Origin: Clostridia bacterium
GTDB lineage: Bacteria; Bacillota; Clostridia; TANB77; CAG-465
Assembly: GCA_900772475.1 (NCBI GenBank)
Contig: CAAHEI010000012.1
Location: forward strand, 1 to 22,469
Length of the DNA stretch: 22,469 nt
Direction: 5' to 3'
The position numbers and the translations under genes were made by a program. This document shows, in pieces, positions 14,807 to 22,093 of the stretch; position 1 is the first letter of the stretch; the number at the start of each line of letters is the position of its first letter. The notes below the pieces were generated by a model, which saw only the letters and a program-made list of their open reading frames with translations, was not told the origin of the DNA and ran no database searches.

Positions 14807-16882
14807 TTAAAATTTTATATCTTGATTTGAGACATTTTGAGCTTTTTCATTTTGCTTTGACTCTTTATCTATATTAAAGTATTCTTCCATAATAGGTTTT
14901 ACAACATTTGCAGTATATGTTCCCTCTCCACCATGTTCAATTACAGCAGCAACTGCAATCTTCGGATTATCATATGGAGCAAATCCAACAAATATACCAT
15001 TGTTATTACCATTTGGTACTTGAGCTGTTCCTGTTTTACCTGCAACCTGTATATCACTATTTTTAAACACTATATATGAAGTTCCTCCTGTTTCACTAGT
15101 AACAGAAAGCATTCCTTTTTTTATTGCATCAATATATTCAGAATTTATATTAAGGTCCTTTTCTTCAAAATTAACACCAGTATACTCACTGGTATATTTG
15201 TTTATATCTGCAAGTGACTCACTAGTTCCAGCAACTTCATTATCCACAGATTTAATCAATGACACCTTATTTAATTTTCCTCCATTTGCAATTGTAGCAA
15301 TATAATTTGCAAGCTGTATAGGTGTATATGAACTACCTGACTGACCTATTGCTGCAGATAGAGTATCTCCTAAATACCATGGACTTTTTAATCCATCTTC
15401 TGACTTATCATCTGCTCCAGCAATTGTACCTGCTACCTCACCAGAAAGTTCTATTCCAGTTTTTTGTCCAAGTCCAAATAGCTTAGCATATTTTACAATC
15501 TCAGATATTCCAATTCTCTTTCCAACTTCATAGAAATAGCAGTTACATGAACCTTTTATTGCTCCTTCAATATTTATCCATCCATGAGTCATATGCCTAT
15601 CAGTATATAGCCAACATTTAGGATGATAACCATATGGATAAATTCCAGGATCATAATACTTTTCATCAACAGTAATTTTTCCATTCATAAGTCCTGCCAT
15701 ACCTACTAGCATTTTAAATGTAGAACCTGGTGAATATGTTCCTGACACCACTCTATTTAACATTGGATGAAGTGAATTATTTTGTAAGGCATTCCAATCT
15801 TTAAGAGATATACCTCCTATTAAACTATTTATATCATATGTAGGATAACTTGCTGAGGCTAACACTTCTCCACTATCTACATCAAGAACGACAACTGCTC
15901 CTGCATTTGCATCTGAAAATTTCTTTCCAACCAATGTTCCGCTTTGAAGTCCATTAATTGTATTAAGTAAAGATTCCTCTGCAACTTTTTGAAGTCTATA
16001 ATCAATAGTAAGAGTAACATTGTCACCTGATTTTGCCTCAGTTGTTTCTGTTTGTGATGAAACATTTCCAAGAGTATCTGTTTCTTCTTTTATTACACCA
16101 TCTTTTCCTTTTAAATATTTTTCAAATGATTGTTCAATACCTGCCTTACCAACAACACTATTTACACTATATCCTTCTTCTTTTTCCTTCTCATACTCTG
16201 TACTACTTATTTTACTTACATAACCTATTGTATGTGAAAGTAAATTTCCGTTTGGATAATATCTTTTAGGCACAGATACTATACTTATACCATAAATTTT
16301 ATATTTTTCTTCTCCAATTTTTGCAACGGATTTTTGTGAAATATCCTTAGCTATTGTTGCACTACTAAACAATGAATATCCATTAAGATTTGCTTCGTAT
16401 TTTATCTCTATCATTTTTACTTGATTTAATCTATTATCAGAATAATCTTGAAGTTCATATTTTTCAATATATTTATCTATTACTTGATCAAATGTTAGAG
16501 TACTATCAAGTTTCATTTCTTTTTTCCACTTTTGTTCCTCTTCAGTATTTTCAAAATTAAATCCGTTTAAATCATCATTTACTGGAAAAGTAGAGTATAC
16601 TTTATCTGAATTTTCATTTAAAATTTCAACTAGTCTTAATATACCATCATTTTGCTCTTTCGTACTTACACGAACTTTATATAATTCAACATCATATGAT
16701 AATTTATTAGTTGCAAGAATTACACCATTCCTGTCATATATTTCTCCACGTGGTGCAGTAATATTTTTGGTTCTAAGCATTCTTTTTTCTGATTGTTCCC
16801 TATAATTTTCACCATTTACTATTTGTAAATTAAAAAGGGTTGCTATAAATATAACAGAGATGACTATAACAACTATATACAT
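14807..16882 (-). CDS. mrdA: Penicillin-binding protein 2 (elongation transpeptidase)
   Basis: Class B PBP that crosslinks peptidoglycan during lateral wall growth with MreBCD. From the first ATG the protein has 691 residues: membrane anchor at the very start, a dimerisation/pedestal domain (RGEIYDRNGVILA, 45-57), then the transpeptidase with S387-T-F-K, S445-C-N and K616-T-G. The start is uncertain. The same frame continues 18 codons upstream to an ATA at 16936, encoding a basic segment (KKIFTRFLDVIKDRYLI) typical of a cytoplasmic tail before the anchor, and AAGGTG lies seven bases before that ATA. No ATG, GTG or TTG is in frame there. Alternatively, one base less in the A8 run would link it to GTG at 16946. 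mreD precedes directly. Confidence 0.95.
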   Translation of the reverse strand: MYIVVIVISVIFIATLFNLQIVNGENYREQSEKRMLRTKNITAPRGEIYDRNGVILATNKLSYDVELYKVRVSTKEQNDGILRLVEILNENSDKVYSTFPVNDDLNGFNFENTEEEQKWKKEMKLDSTLTFDQVIDKYIEKYELQDYSDNRLNQVKMIEIKYEANLNGYSLFSSATIAKDISQKSVAKIGEEKYKIYGISIVSVPKRYYPNGNLLSHTIGYVSKISSTEYEKEKEEGYSVNSVVGKAGIEQSFEKYLKGKDGVIKEETDTLGNVSSQTETTEAKSGDNVTLTIDYRLQKVAEESLLNTINGLQSGTLVGKKFSDANAGAVVVLDVDSGEVLASASYPTYDINSLIGGISLKDWNALQNNSLHPMLNRVVSGTYSPGSTFKMLVGMAGLMNGKITVDEKYYDPGIYPYGYHPKCWLYTDRHMTHGWINIEGAIKGSCNCYFYEVGKRIGISEIVKYAKLFGLGQKTGIELSGEVAGTIAGADDKSEDGLKSPWYLGDTLSAAIGQSGSSYTPIQLANYIATIANGGKLNKVSLIKSVDNEVAGTSESLADINKYTSEYTGVNFEEKDLNINSEYIDAIKKGMLSVTSETGGTSYIVFKNSDIQVAGKTGTAQVPNGNNNGIFVGFAPYDNPKIAVAAVIEHGGEGTYTANVVKPIMEEYFNIDKESKQNEKAQNVSNQDIKF

Positions 16883-16951
16883 GATAAGGTATCTATCTTT
16901 TATAACATCTAAAAATCTAGTAAATATTTTTTTTATAACTCTTCACCTTCT

Positions 16952-17470
16952 TTACATATCATATATGTCTAATCCATTTTCAAAAAAAGATATTAATTTA
17001 TATAACAATGAGTGTACAATATAGACAATTATTATATTTAAAATAGAAGTAATAGCTACTTGGTAAAGAAAATACAAAATACTTGTATATGTATTTGTAG
17101 TTGCAAAATACATGATATATTCAACTAGTTCAAAAATTGCTGTGGATATACATGTTACACATACAAGTGCAACTTTACTTTCTTTCCTATAATTATTACT
17201 AAAAAGCCCTACTAATACTCCTACAATAGAATAACTTATTGTAAAAAGTCCTATTCCATTTCCAAATAATATATCTGTAACCATGCCTATTATAAGTGAA
17301 AAAATCGAACCTGTATAAACCCCAAACCATAAACTTACTACAATCACACAAATAAGGATTAAATTAGGTTTTACTCCAAATAACTCCCTGCTATCAATTA
17401 CAAACATCTGGAGTACAAATATAGCTATAACAAAAAGTATTATATATATTATTGTAAGTGTTTTTTTCAT
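16952..17470 (-). CDS. mreD: Rod shape-determining protein MreD
   Basis: A 172-residue integral membrane protein, partner of MreC in the elongasome. The sequence is almost wholly hydrophobic, with about five or six transmembrane segments (starting at residues 4, 35, 52, 72, 102 and 135, approximately). The conserved MreD-type stretch LILICVIVVSLWFGVYTGSI is given in part. Identity rests on topology, length and position between mreC and mrdA, as MreD is poorly conserved. The ATG is 13 bases downstream of the mreC stop. The mrdA ribosome binding site (AGAAGGTG) directly follows its stop codon. Confidence 0.93.
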   Translation of the reverse strand: MKKTLTIIYIILFVIAIFVLQMFVIDSRELFGVKPNLILICVIVVSLWFGVYTGSIFSLIIGMVTDILFGNGIGLFTISYSIVGVLVGLFSNNYRKESKVALVCVTCISTAIFELVEYIMYFATTNTYTSILYFLYQVAITSILNIIIVYIVHSLLYKLISFFENGLDIYDM

Positions 17471-17483
17471 AATTTACTTTCCC

Positions 17484-18329
17484 TTAATTTATTATTACTG
17501 CAACCTCTGATATTTTTTTAATATCTACACAAGGCTCAGTAATTGCATATCTATTTATATCATTTTTTTTACTAACAACTTCTGTTATTTTAGCAACAGG
17601 AATTGAACTTGGATACATTGAACCAAGACCAGAAGTATAAAGCATATCGCCTATAGATACTTCAGCATCTAACTCTATAAAATCTAACTTGAGTTGGTTT
17701 TTTGACTTTAAAGATAAATCACCTTGTAACATAGCAGGTTCATTTATAGTACTTATATTTACGCTAACTGCTGATGATGGGTCAAGTATAGTTGTAACCG
17801 TACTTGTTGTGTCATTTACTTTTGAAATATATCCAACTAATCCATCTTTATGAACAACAGCTTGATTTAATTTTACTCCATCATTAGACCCTATATTTAT
17901 TTGAAATGTTTGTGTCCAATTATCATGTTCTCTATATATTACATTTCCAAGTTTTAAATTAAAATGTTTGTATGAATTTTTTATATCAAGCATTGTTTTT
18001 AAAGATTCATTTTCTTGTAATATTTTTTCAGTTTCCAAAGCTTGTAATTTTAAATTATTATTTTCTTCTTCTAGCTTTTTGTTTTCCTCTAATAATTTAT
18101 CTTTATTAGTAAAAATATTCTTTACTCCGTTACCTACCCAAGAAAACGCATTTTTAACACCAATTACAGGATAACTTAAAACACTTGAAATAGCATTTAC
18201 TACTTTATTCTCACTATTTCTGAAAAAAGTTGCTGATATCATTATTACAATTAATATAAAAACAATAGAGAATATAATCTTTTTTTTATTTGATTTCTTT
18301 TTATCATTAAAATTATACCTATAATTCAT
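17484..18329 (-). CDS. mreC: Rod shape-determining protein MreC
   Basis: A 281-residue bitopic protein that organises the elongation machinery outside the membrane and activates PBP2. A basic N-terminus precedes a single transmembrane helix (about 18-36). A coiled coil follows (about 75-118, rich in Lys, Glu and Leu), then two beta-barrel domains containing GNVIYREHDNWTQTFQINIG (in part) and LDPSSAVSVNI. The final part holds GDMLYTSGLGSMYPSSIPV, typical of the family. The ATG follows AAAGGAG and is 12 bases from the mreB stop, so the genes are co-transcribed. Confidence 0.97.
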   Translation of the reverse strand: MNYRYNFNDKKKSNKKKIIFSIVFILIVIMISATFFRNSENKVVNAISSVLSYPVIGVKNAFSWVGNGVKNIFTNKDKLLEENKKLEEENNNLKLQALETEKILQENESLKTMLDIKNSYKHFNLKLGNVIYREHDNWTQTFQINIGSNDGVKLNQAVVHKDGLVGYISKVNDTTSTVTTILDPSSAVSVNISTINEPAMLQGDLSLKSKNQLKLDFIELDAEVSIGDMLYTSGLGSMYPSSIPVAKITEVVSKKNDINRYAITEPCVDIKKISEVAVIIN

Positions 18330-18341
18330 GTATTTCTCCTT

Positions 18342-19355
18342 TTATTTTCTTGTTTTGGTAGCTTTTTTTAATACCTCTATATTATCTAGAGCCATACCTA
18401 CGCCTTTTACAACGCATTTTTCTGGTTCATCTGCAATAAACACAGGCATGCCAGTTTCATCACTTATTAATCTATCTATATTTCTAAGTAAAGATAGTCC
18501 TCCAGAAAGTGTGATACCTCTCTCCATTATATCAGAAGCCAATTCTGGGGGAGTTTGTTCTAAAGTAAGTTTTATTACTCTTAAAATCTCATTTAATGAA
18601 TCCTTCATTGCTTCATTTATATCTTCTGTTGTTACAGTTATAGTTTCAGGAAGTCCTGTAAGTAAATTTCTTCCCTTTACTTCCATTCTATCTTCAGTCA
18701 TTGCAGCTGTTGCGGCACCTATTTGTTTTTTAACTTCTTCAGCTTCACCATCGCCAATTATAACATTAAATTTTTGTTTTATATATTCAACAATATCTTT
18801 ATCTAACTTTTCTCCTGCAATTTTAACAGAATTAGATACAACTATTCCACCAAGAGATAAAACAGCCATTTCACTTGTTCCACCACCAAGATCAACTATC
18901 ATAGCTCCTTCTGGTTTTTCAACTTCAAGTCCAGATCCTATTGCAGCAGCCATAACTTCTTCCATTAAATATACTTCCTTAGCACCAGATTTATACACTA
19001 CTCCTTCAACAGCTCTTTCCTCAACATCTGTAATTCCTGATGGAATAGAAACAACTATTCTTGGTCTATAAAACAGACTCTTTTGAACAACTCTTGAAAT
19101 TAAATTTTGCATAAGAGCTCTTGTAGATTCAAAATCTGCAATAACTCCATCTTTTAAAGGTTTAAAAGCAACTATAGAATCTGGTGTCCTTCCTATCATC
19201 TCTTTAGCTTGATTTCCTACAGCAAGAATTTCTCCTGTTATTTGATTTATTGCAACAACAGCAGGTTCACTTAACACAACACCTTTTCCCTTTAAATGAA
19301 TTCTTATATTAGATGTTCCAAGATCTATTCCTATGTCTTTTGATATTATACCCAT
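18342..19355 (-). CDS. mreB: Cell-shape actin homologue MreB
   Basis: A 337-residue actin-like ATPase that polymerises under the membrane and directs lateral peptidoglycan synthesis. Phosphate 1 motif IGIDLGTSN is at residues 8-16, phosphate 2 is VDLGGGTSEMAV, and the adenosine motif is TLSGGLSLLRNIDRL. Length and motifs are typical, with no extension or loss. The ATG follows AAGGTGG. It is 32 bases after radC and 12 bases before mreC. With DUF4321 and radC upstream, this is the common clostridial arrangement; minC and minD, which follow mreD in Bacillus, are absent. Confidence 0.98.
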   Translation of the reverse strand: MGIISKDIGIDLGTSNIRIHLKGKGVVLSEPAVVAINQITGEILAVGNQAKEMIGRTPDSIVAFKPLKDGVIADFESTRALMQNLISRVVQKSLFYRPRIVVSIPSGITDVEERAVEGVVYKSGAKEVYLMEEVMAAAIGSGLEVEKPEGAMIVDLGGGTSEMAVLSLGGIVVSNSVKIAGEKLDKDIVEYIKQKFNVIIGDGEAEEVKKQIGAATAAMTEDRMEVKGRNLLTGLPETITVTTEDINEAMKDSLNEILRVIKLTLEQTPPELASDIMERGITLSGGLSLLRNIDRLISDETGMPVFIADEPEKCVVKGVGMALDNIEVLKKATKTRK

Positions 19356-19387
19356 TTTTTACCACCTTATCTTATATTTTTCTAAAT

Positions 19388-20086
19388 TTATAAAATTTTC
19401 ATTTCTTTTAAACTAACATATCCCTTATTCGAAATAATTAAATGATCTAAAAGTTCTATACTAAACAATTTAGCACATTCATCTATTTTTTGCGTAAATC
19501 TAATATCAGCCTTACTTGGCTTTAGATTTCCACTTGGATGATTATGTGCTAATATTATTGAGCTTGCCATCTGTTTTATTGGTTCAGATAAAATCTCTTT
19601 AGCTCCAATATTTATATTATCAGTACTTCCTATAGCATTTGTTATAACGGACATAACTTTGTTTGATTTATCTAGTATAACTGTTTTAAGTTCTTCTTGT
19701 TTTTTTCCGATGAAACTTTTATGTAGAACTTCAAATATATCCCTTGGAGAATTAACCCTCTTTTTATCATGCGAATATGTCGCTGCAATTCTTTTTGAAA
19801 GTTCAATTACAGCTCTTATTTGTATAGCCTTTATTTTTCCTATTCCCTCATAAGCTTTGAGTTCTTCTAATGAGAGATTACTTAAAAACTCCAAATCAGA
19901 CATATTTGAGTTATTAACATTTAATTTTAAAATATTTTGTGCTATCTCTAAACAATTATATTTTCTAGTCCCATTTTTTATTATTATTGCTAAAAGTTCC
20001 GAATTTGTTAAATTAGACTCTCCCATGAGTTCCAGTCTCTCATATGGTCTGTCATTTGGTGGTAAATATTTTATATTTTTAGCCAA
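19388..20086 (-). CDS. radC: RadC family (JAMM/UPF0758) protein
   Basis: A 232-residue protein of the UPF0758 family. Historically it was linked to DNA repair, but its role is unresolved. An N-terminal helix-hairpin-helix region (about 45-85, LKAYEGIGKIKAIQIRAV) precedes the metalloprotease-like JAMM domain with AHNHPSGNLKPSKADIRFT (two His, Ser and the distal Asp of the motif). The start is TTG at 20084-20086, overlapping the end of the DUF4321 gene by 16 bases. It is the only standard start that gives the full N-terminus, as an in-frame stop lies five codons further upstream. Translational coupling with DUF4321 is likely. Confidence 0.96.
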   Translation of the reverse strand: MAKNIKYLPPNDRPYERLELMGESNLTNSELLAIIIKNGTRKYNCLEIAQNILKLNVNNSNMSDLEFLSNLSLEELKAYEGIGKIKAIQIRAVIELSKRIAATYSHDKKRVNSPRDIFEVLHKSFIGKKQEELKTVILDKSNKVMSVITNAIGSTDNINIGAKEILSEPIKQMASSIILAHNHPSGNLKPSKADIRFTQKIDECAKLFSIELLDHLIISNKGYVSLKEMKIL

Positions 20087-20331
20087 TCTAAGATTTTCTT
20101 AGATAGAAAAGCAAAAATAATCATAAAAACTACACCACAAGCACTAACCTTGCACCAAAAACCTATAGTAAACTGTATAAAACTAAGGTCAATTGTTACG
20201 GGATTTTGAAGTCCAAAAGCTCCACCTATTGAAAGCCAATTTAAATAATTAACACCTTTTAAAGCGTCACCTACTGCAACACCTACTATCATACCAAGTA
20301 TGGTACAAATAACTACTATTGTTTTTTTCAT
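20071..20331 (-). CDS. DUF4321 small membrane protein
   Basis: An 86-residue hydrophobic protein with an N-terminal transmembrane segment (MKKTIVVICTILGMIVGVAVG, shown up to 20 residues: helix at 3-21) and a second near 55-80, ending in SKKILDWLKI. It resembles DUF4321, which in Clostridia often precedes radC and mreB. Function unknown. The ATG at 20331 is six bases after an AAGGAAGGAAAG ribosome binding site. The frame is open 11 codons further to 20364, but without a comparable site. First gene of the cell-shape operon. Confidence 0.85.
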   Translation of the reverse strand: MKKTIVVICTILGMIVGVAVGDALKGVNYLNWLSIGGAFGLQNPVTIDLSFIQFTIGFWCKVSACGVVFMIIFAFLSKKILDWLKI

Positions 20332-20378
20332 TTCTATCTTTCCTTCCTTAATTTCCAAACACAACCTATATGAAGTAT

Positions 20379-20407
20379 ATTATATAACTTTTTTACTTAA
20401 ATTTCAA
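20379..20407 (-). promoter_or_regulatory. Promoter of the DUF4321-radC-mre operon
   Basis: On the minus strand: -35 TTGAAA (20402-20407), 17-base spacer, -10 TATAAT (20379-20384). It lies about 40 bases before the first gene and downstream of the family A repeat, so the operon does not depend on the repeat's promoter. Confidence 0.82.
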
Positions 20408-20454
20408 CCAAAATGAAAAATTTAGGTATAAGAAATAACAAAAAGTAAAAGATA

Positions 20455-20481
20455 AAGCCTAATATTTTACACATAAGGCTT
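20455..20481 (-). terminator. Possible terminator hairpin (AAGCCT/AGGCTT)
   Basis: On the minus strand AAGCCT pairs with AGGCTT around a 15-base loop, followed by TATCTTTT. The stem is only six base pairs. It would be the second of two hairpins ending any transcript from the family A promoter at 20718-20756. Confidence 0.4.
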
Positions 20482-20484
20482 ACC

Positions 20485-20535
20485 AAAAATGTGAAACTTT
20501 TTATTGTTCTTTATATATTTTTATTTCACATTTTT
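20485..20535 (-). terminator. Possible terminator, 12-bp perfect inverted repeat
   Basis: AAAAATGTGAAA (20485-20496) and TTTCACATTTTT (20524-20535) are perfect complements with a 27-base loop. On the minus strand the second arm ends in five T. The first arm, on that strand, overlaps the last codons of the possible remnant ORF that stops at 20521. The long loop lowers confidence. Confidence 0.45.
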
Positions 20536-20646
20536 ATATTTTTTACTTATTTTTCTCATTTTCATCTCAATTTGTCGTAACTTTTTTATTTTCTCATTTA
20601 TGTATTTATTTTTACTTTTGGCTTCCTTACCTGATATTTTTATTTC
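20521..20646 (-). pseudogene. Possible short ORF remnant after repeat A copy 2
   Basis: A 41-codon open stretch on the minus strand. It is very Lys-rich (for example KNKYINEKIKKLRQIEMKM), without an ATG, GTG or TTG near its start, and ends at a TAA directly before an inverted repeat that could terminate transcription. It lies downstream of the repeat A promoter and ribosome binding site but not in frame with any start there. It may be the decayed end of a gene, or simply an A-rich stretch. No family recognised. Confidence 0.2.
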
Positions 20647-20680
20647 CTATTTTTGTTATTGTATATTTAAAACTTAGTTT

Positions 20681-20788
20681 CACTTATTTAATCACCTCGC
20701 TTTCATTTTACAAGATGATTGTACCACACGTTTGTTCTGTAACAAACATTTGTTATGTATTTTTTTATACTTTTCACCGCAATTTTCA
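20681..20788 (-). repeat. Dispersed repeat family A, copy 2 (interrupted)
   Basis: Matches copy 1 (positions 1-84) and copy 3 (22405-22469). The shared part includes CACTTATTTAATCACCTCGC, which on the minus strand is a GAGGTG ribosome-binding-site block, and CATTTTACAAGATGATT. Compared with copy 1, the match stops near 20788 and resumes at 20893-20910 (TTTCCTATTATATAAAAA), with about 104 bases inserted, including a family B element. Together with copy 3 it flanks the rhuM/SEC-C block as a direct repeat. Confidence 0.85.
20718..20756 (-). promoter_or_regulatory. Predicted promoter with two LexA-like boxes (repeat A copy 2)
   Basis: On the minus strand: -35 TTGTTA (20740-20745), 16-base spacer, extended -10 TGG-TACAAT (20718-20723). 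Boxes GAACAAACGTGT, within 20725-20738, and TAACAAATGTTT, within 20743-20756, each differ by one base from GAACRNRYGTTY; their centres are 18 bases apart. Reads towards the short remnant and the radC-mre operon. Confidence 0.55.
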
Positions 20789-20810
20789 ACAAGAAATATA
20801 TGATATATTA

Positions 20811-20894
20811 ATTTATATATTTTTTAAAAAGCATACTCCGTATGTTCATTTACCATGCTATGAAAATTTTGGCATGGTAATTTCTATATTACTT
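20811..20894 (+). repeat. Dispersed two-hairpin repeat family B, copy 2
   Basis: Same structure as 13677-13758: CATAC-TCC-GTATG at 20832-20844, then a second hairpin (20851-20879) in which TACCATGC pairs with GCATGGTA. It occupies the point where repeat A copy 2 is interrupted, so it probably inserted there. No transposase or ORF inside. Confidence 0.82.
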
Positions 20895-20903
20895 TCCTAT
20901 TAT

Positions 20904-20939
20904 ATAAAAATAGAGTATATCTACATGATACACTCTATT
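20904..20939 (-). terminator. Rho-independent terminator of the rhuM gene
   Basis: On the minus strand AATAGAGTGTATC pairs with GATATACTCTATT (13 bp, one G-U wobble) around a 5-base loop, followed by TTTATAT. The rhuM stop codon is inside the stem. Confidence 0.88.
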
Positions 20940-21942
20940 CACTCTTTGCTTTATCATCAATTTTATTACTTATTGCTTTTAAAGTTTCTAAATACTCTTT
21001 TTCCACCGGACTTATTGTTTTTACTTGATATTTCTTATATTCATCTTTTGCTTTTTCTATTGCTTTATTATGGCTAATTGCACCTGCACCCACAAGTAAC
21101 TTTTCTCCAGTACTGGAAAGGATTGTATCCAGTTGTCTAATATAATCTTCCATATGCATAGGATTATGTCTAATTGCTTGTATTTCTGCAAAATCAAAAT
21201 ATCCAGAAACCAAATTATTCAAAATTTTTATTTCTTCTTCTGTTAAATAGTTTTTAGCAATTACAACATCACTCATTACTGGCAAATCACCTTTAAAAGT
21301 AGTTAATCCCATAAAAGGTTTATCAGAATTTGCTCTTTCATATATTACTTCAGGTGCTGTATGTCCATGGGCAGCATAATGAAGTTTATTTTGCACAATT
21401 TTAAAGAATTCAATTGATTTACTGTCTTTAGGATCATAATCTACAGCAGTTGCATACAAATCAAGGACTTGTCTATATAATACTTTTTCTGATGACCTAA
21501 TATCCTTAATTCTAGCAAGTAATTCTTTCCAATAATTACCTCCACCATTACCTTTAAGTCTTTCATCGTCCATAGTGAAGCCTTTAATCATATATTCTTT
21601 TAATCTTTCAGTCGCCCATCTTCTAAAATTAGTAGCAACTTTGGATTTTATTCTATATCCTAAAGATATAATCATATCTAAATTGTAATATGGAATCTCT
21701 CTATTTACTGTTCTATTACCTTCTATTCGAACTTGTCGGAAATTTTGACATGTTGAATTCTTATCCAATTCTTCTTCAGCATAAATATTATTTATATGTT
21801 CAATAATATTTGTTCTAGATGTCGAAAACAATTCTGCCATTTGTTGTTGTGATAGCCATACTGTTTCATCTTCAAGTTTTACGTCTATTCTTGTTTTACC
21901 ATCTTCTAGTTGATATATTACTATATTATTTTTTTCTTCCAT
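20935..21942 (-). CDS. RhuM family (virulence RhuM) protein
   Basis: A 335-residue soluble protein of the Virulence_RhuM family, named from a Salmonella pathogenicity-island gene. Members are frequent in genomic islands and near restriction-modification or other defence genes; their biochemistry is not established. The N-terminal part has VWLSQQQMAELFSTSRTNII, which looks like a helix-turn-helix DNA-binding unit (about 27-46). The conserved YNLDMIISLGYRIKS and RRWATERLKEYMIKGF segments follow. The C-terminal half contains the YAAHGHTAPE and RHNPMHMEDY motifs typical of the family. ATG follows an AGGAGG site that abuts an 18-bp palindrome. It lies between two direct repeats of family A, next to a decayed SEC-C gene. 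Confidence 0.92.
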   Translation of the reverse strand: MEEKNNIVIYQLEDGKTRIDVKLEDETVWLSQQQMAELFSTSRTNIIEHINNIYAEEELDKNSTCQNFRQVRIEGNRTVNREIPYYNLDMIISLGYRIKSKVATNFRRWATERLKEYMIKGFTMDDERLKGNGGGNYWKELLARIKDIRSSEKVLYRQVLDLYATAVDYDPKDSKSIEFFKIVQNKLHYAAHGHTAPEVIYERANSDKPFMGLTTFKGDLPVMSDVVIAKNYLTEEEIKILNNLVSGYFDFAEIQAIRHNPMHMEDYIRQLDTILSSTGEKLLVGAGAISHNKAIEKAKDEYKKYQVKTISPVEKEYLETLKAISNKIDDKAKSE

Positions 21943-21953
21943 TAAAAACCTCC

Positions 21954-21971
21954 TTTTTAAATTTAAAAAGT
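21954..21971. promoter_or_regulatory. 18-bp perfect palindrome touching the rhuM ribosome binding site
   Basis: CTTTTTAAATTTAAAAAG is fully self-complementary and ends directly at the GAGG of the rhuM ribosome binding site. It could be an operator for a dimeric regulator, possibly RhuM itself. With such AT-rich content a chance palindrome remains possible. Confidence 0.45.
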
Positions 21972-22007
21972 GTCAACACATTATTTCTCGTTCACACCCT
22001 TATTCTA

Positions 22008-22035
22008 CTATATATTTATAATATTTTGTGGACAA
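22008..22035 (-). promoter_or_regulatory. Possible rhuM promoter
   Basis: On the minus strand: -35 TTGTCC (22030-22035), 16-base spacer, -10 TATAGT (22008-22013). A 12-bp palindrome AGTTATATAACT (22035-22046) and an AACTAAT/ATTAGTT inverted repeat (22049-22078) lie just upstream. Confidence 0.4.
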
Positions 22036-22093
22036 GTTATATAACTCGAACTAATTTACAATTTTATAATTATTAGTTTTCCCTTATTTTTTA

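Noticed and set aside
18328..19071. Plus-strand 247-codon frame opposite mreB
   Set aside because: Ser/Thr/Pro-rich antisense shadow of a highly conserved gene; no start signal or family.
20718..20756. Repeat A promoter as the main promoter of radC-mre, making radC an SOS gene
   Set aside because: Two terminator-like hairpins and a good TTGAAA-17-TATAAT promoter (20379-20407) lie between, so direct control is unlikely.
20681..20910. CRISPR repeats or att sites as explanation for the repeated blocks
   Set aside because: No regular spacing, no spacers, no cas genes, no integrase or tRNA target; copies contain promoter elements instead.
20715..21077. Plus-strand 120-codon open frame
   Set aside because: It runs through repeat A, the family B element and the rhuM terminator, and then antisense to rhuM; composition is a shadow of AT-rich sequence with no ribosome binding site.
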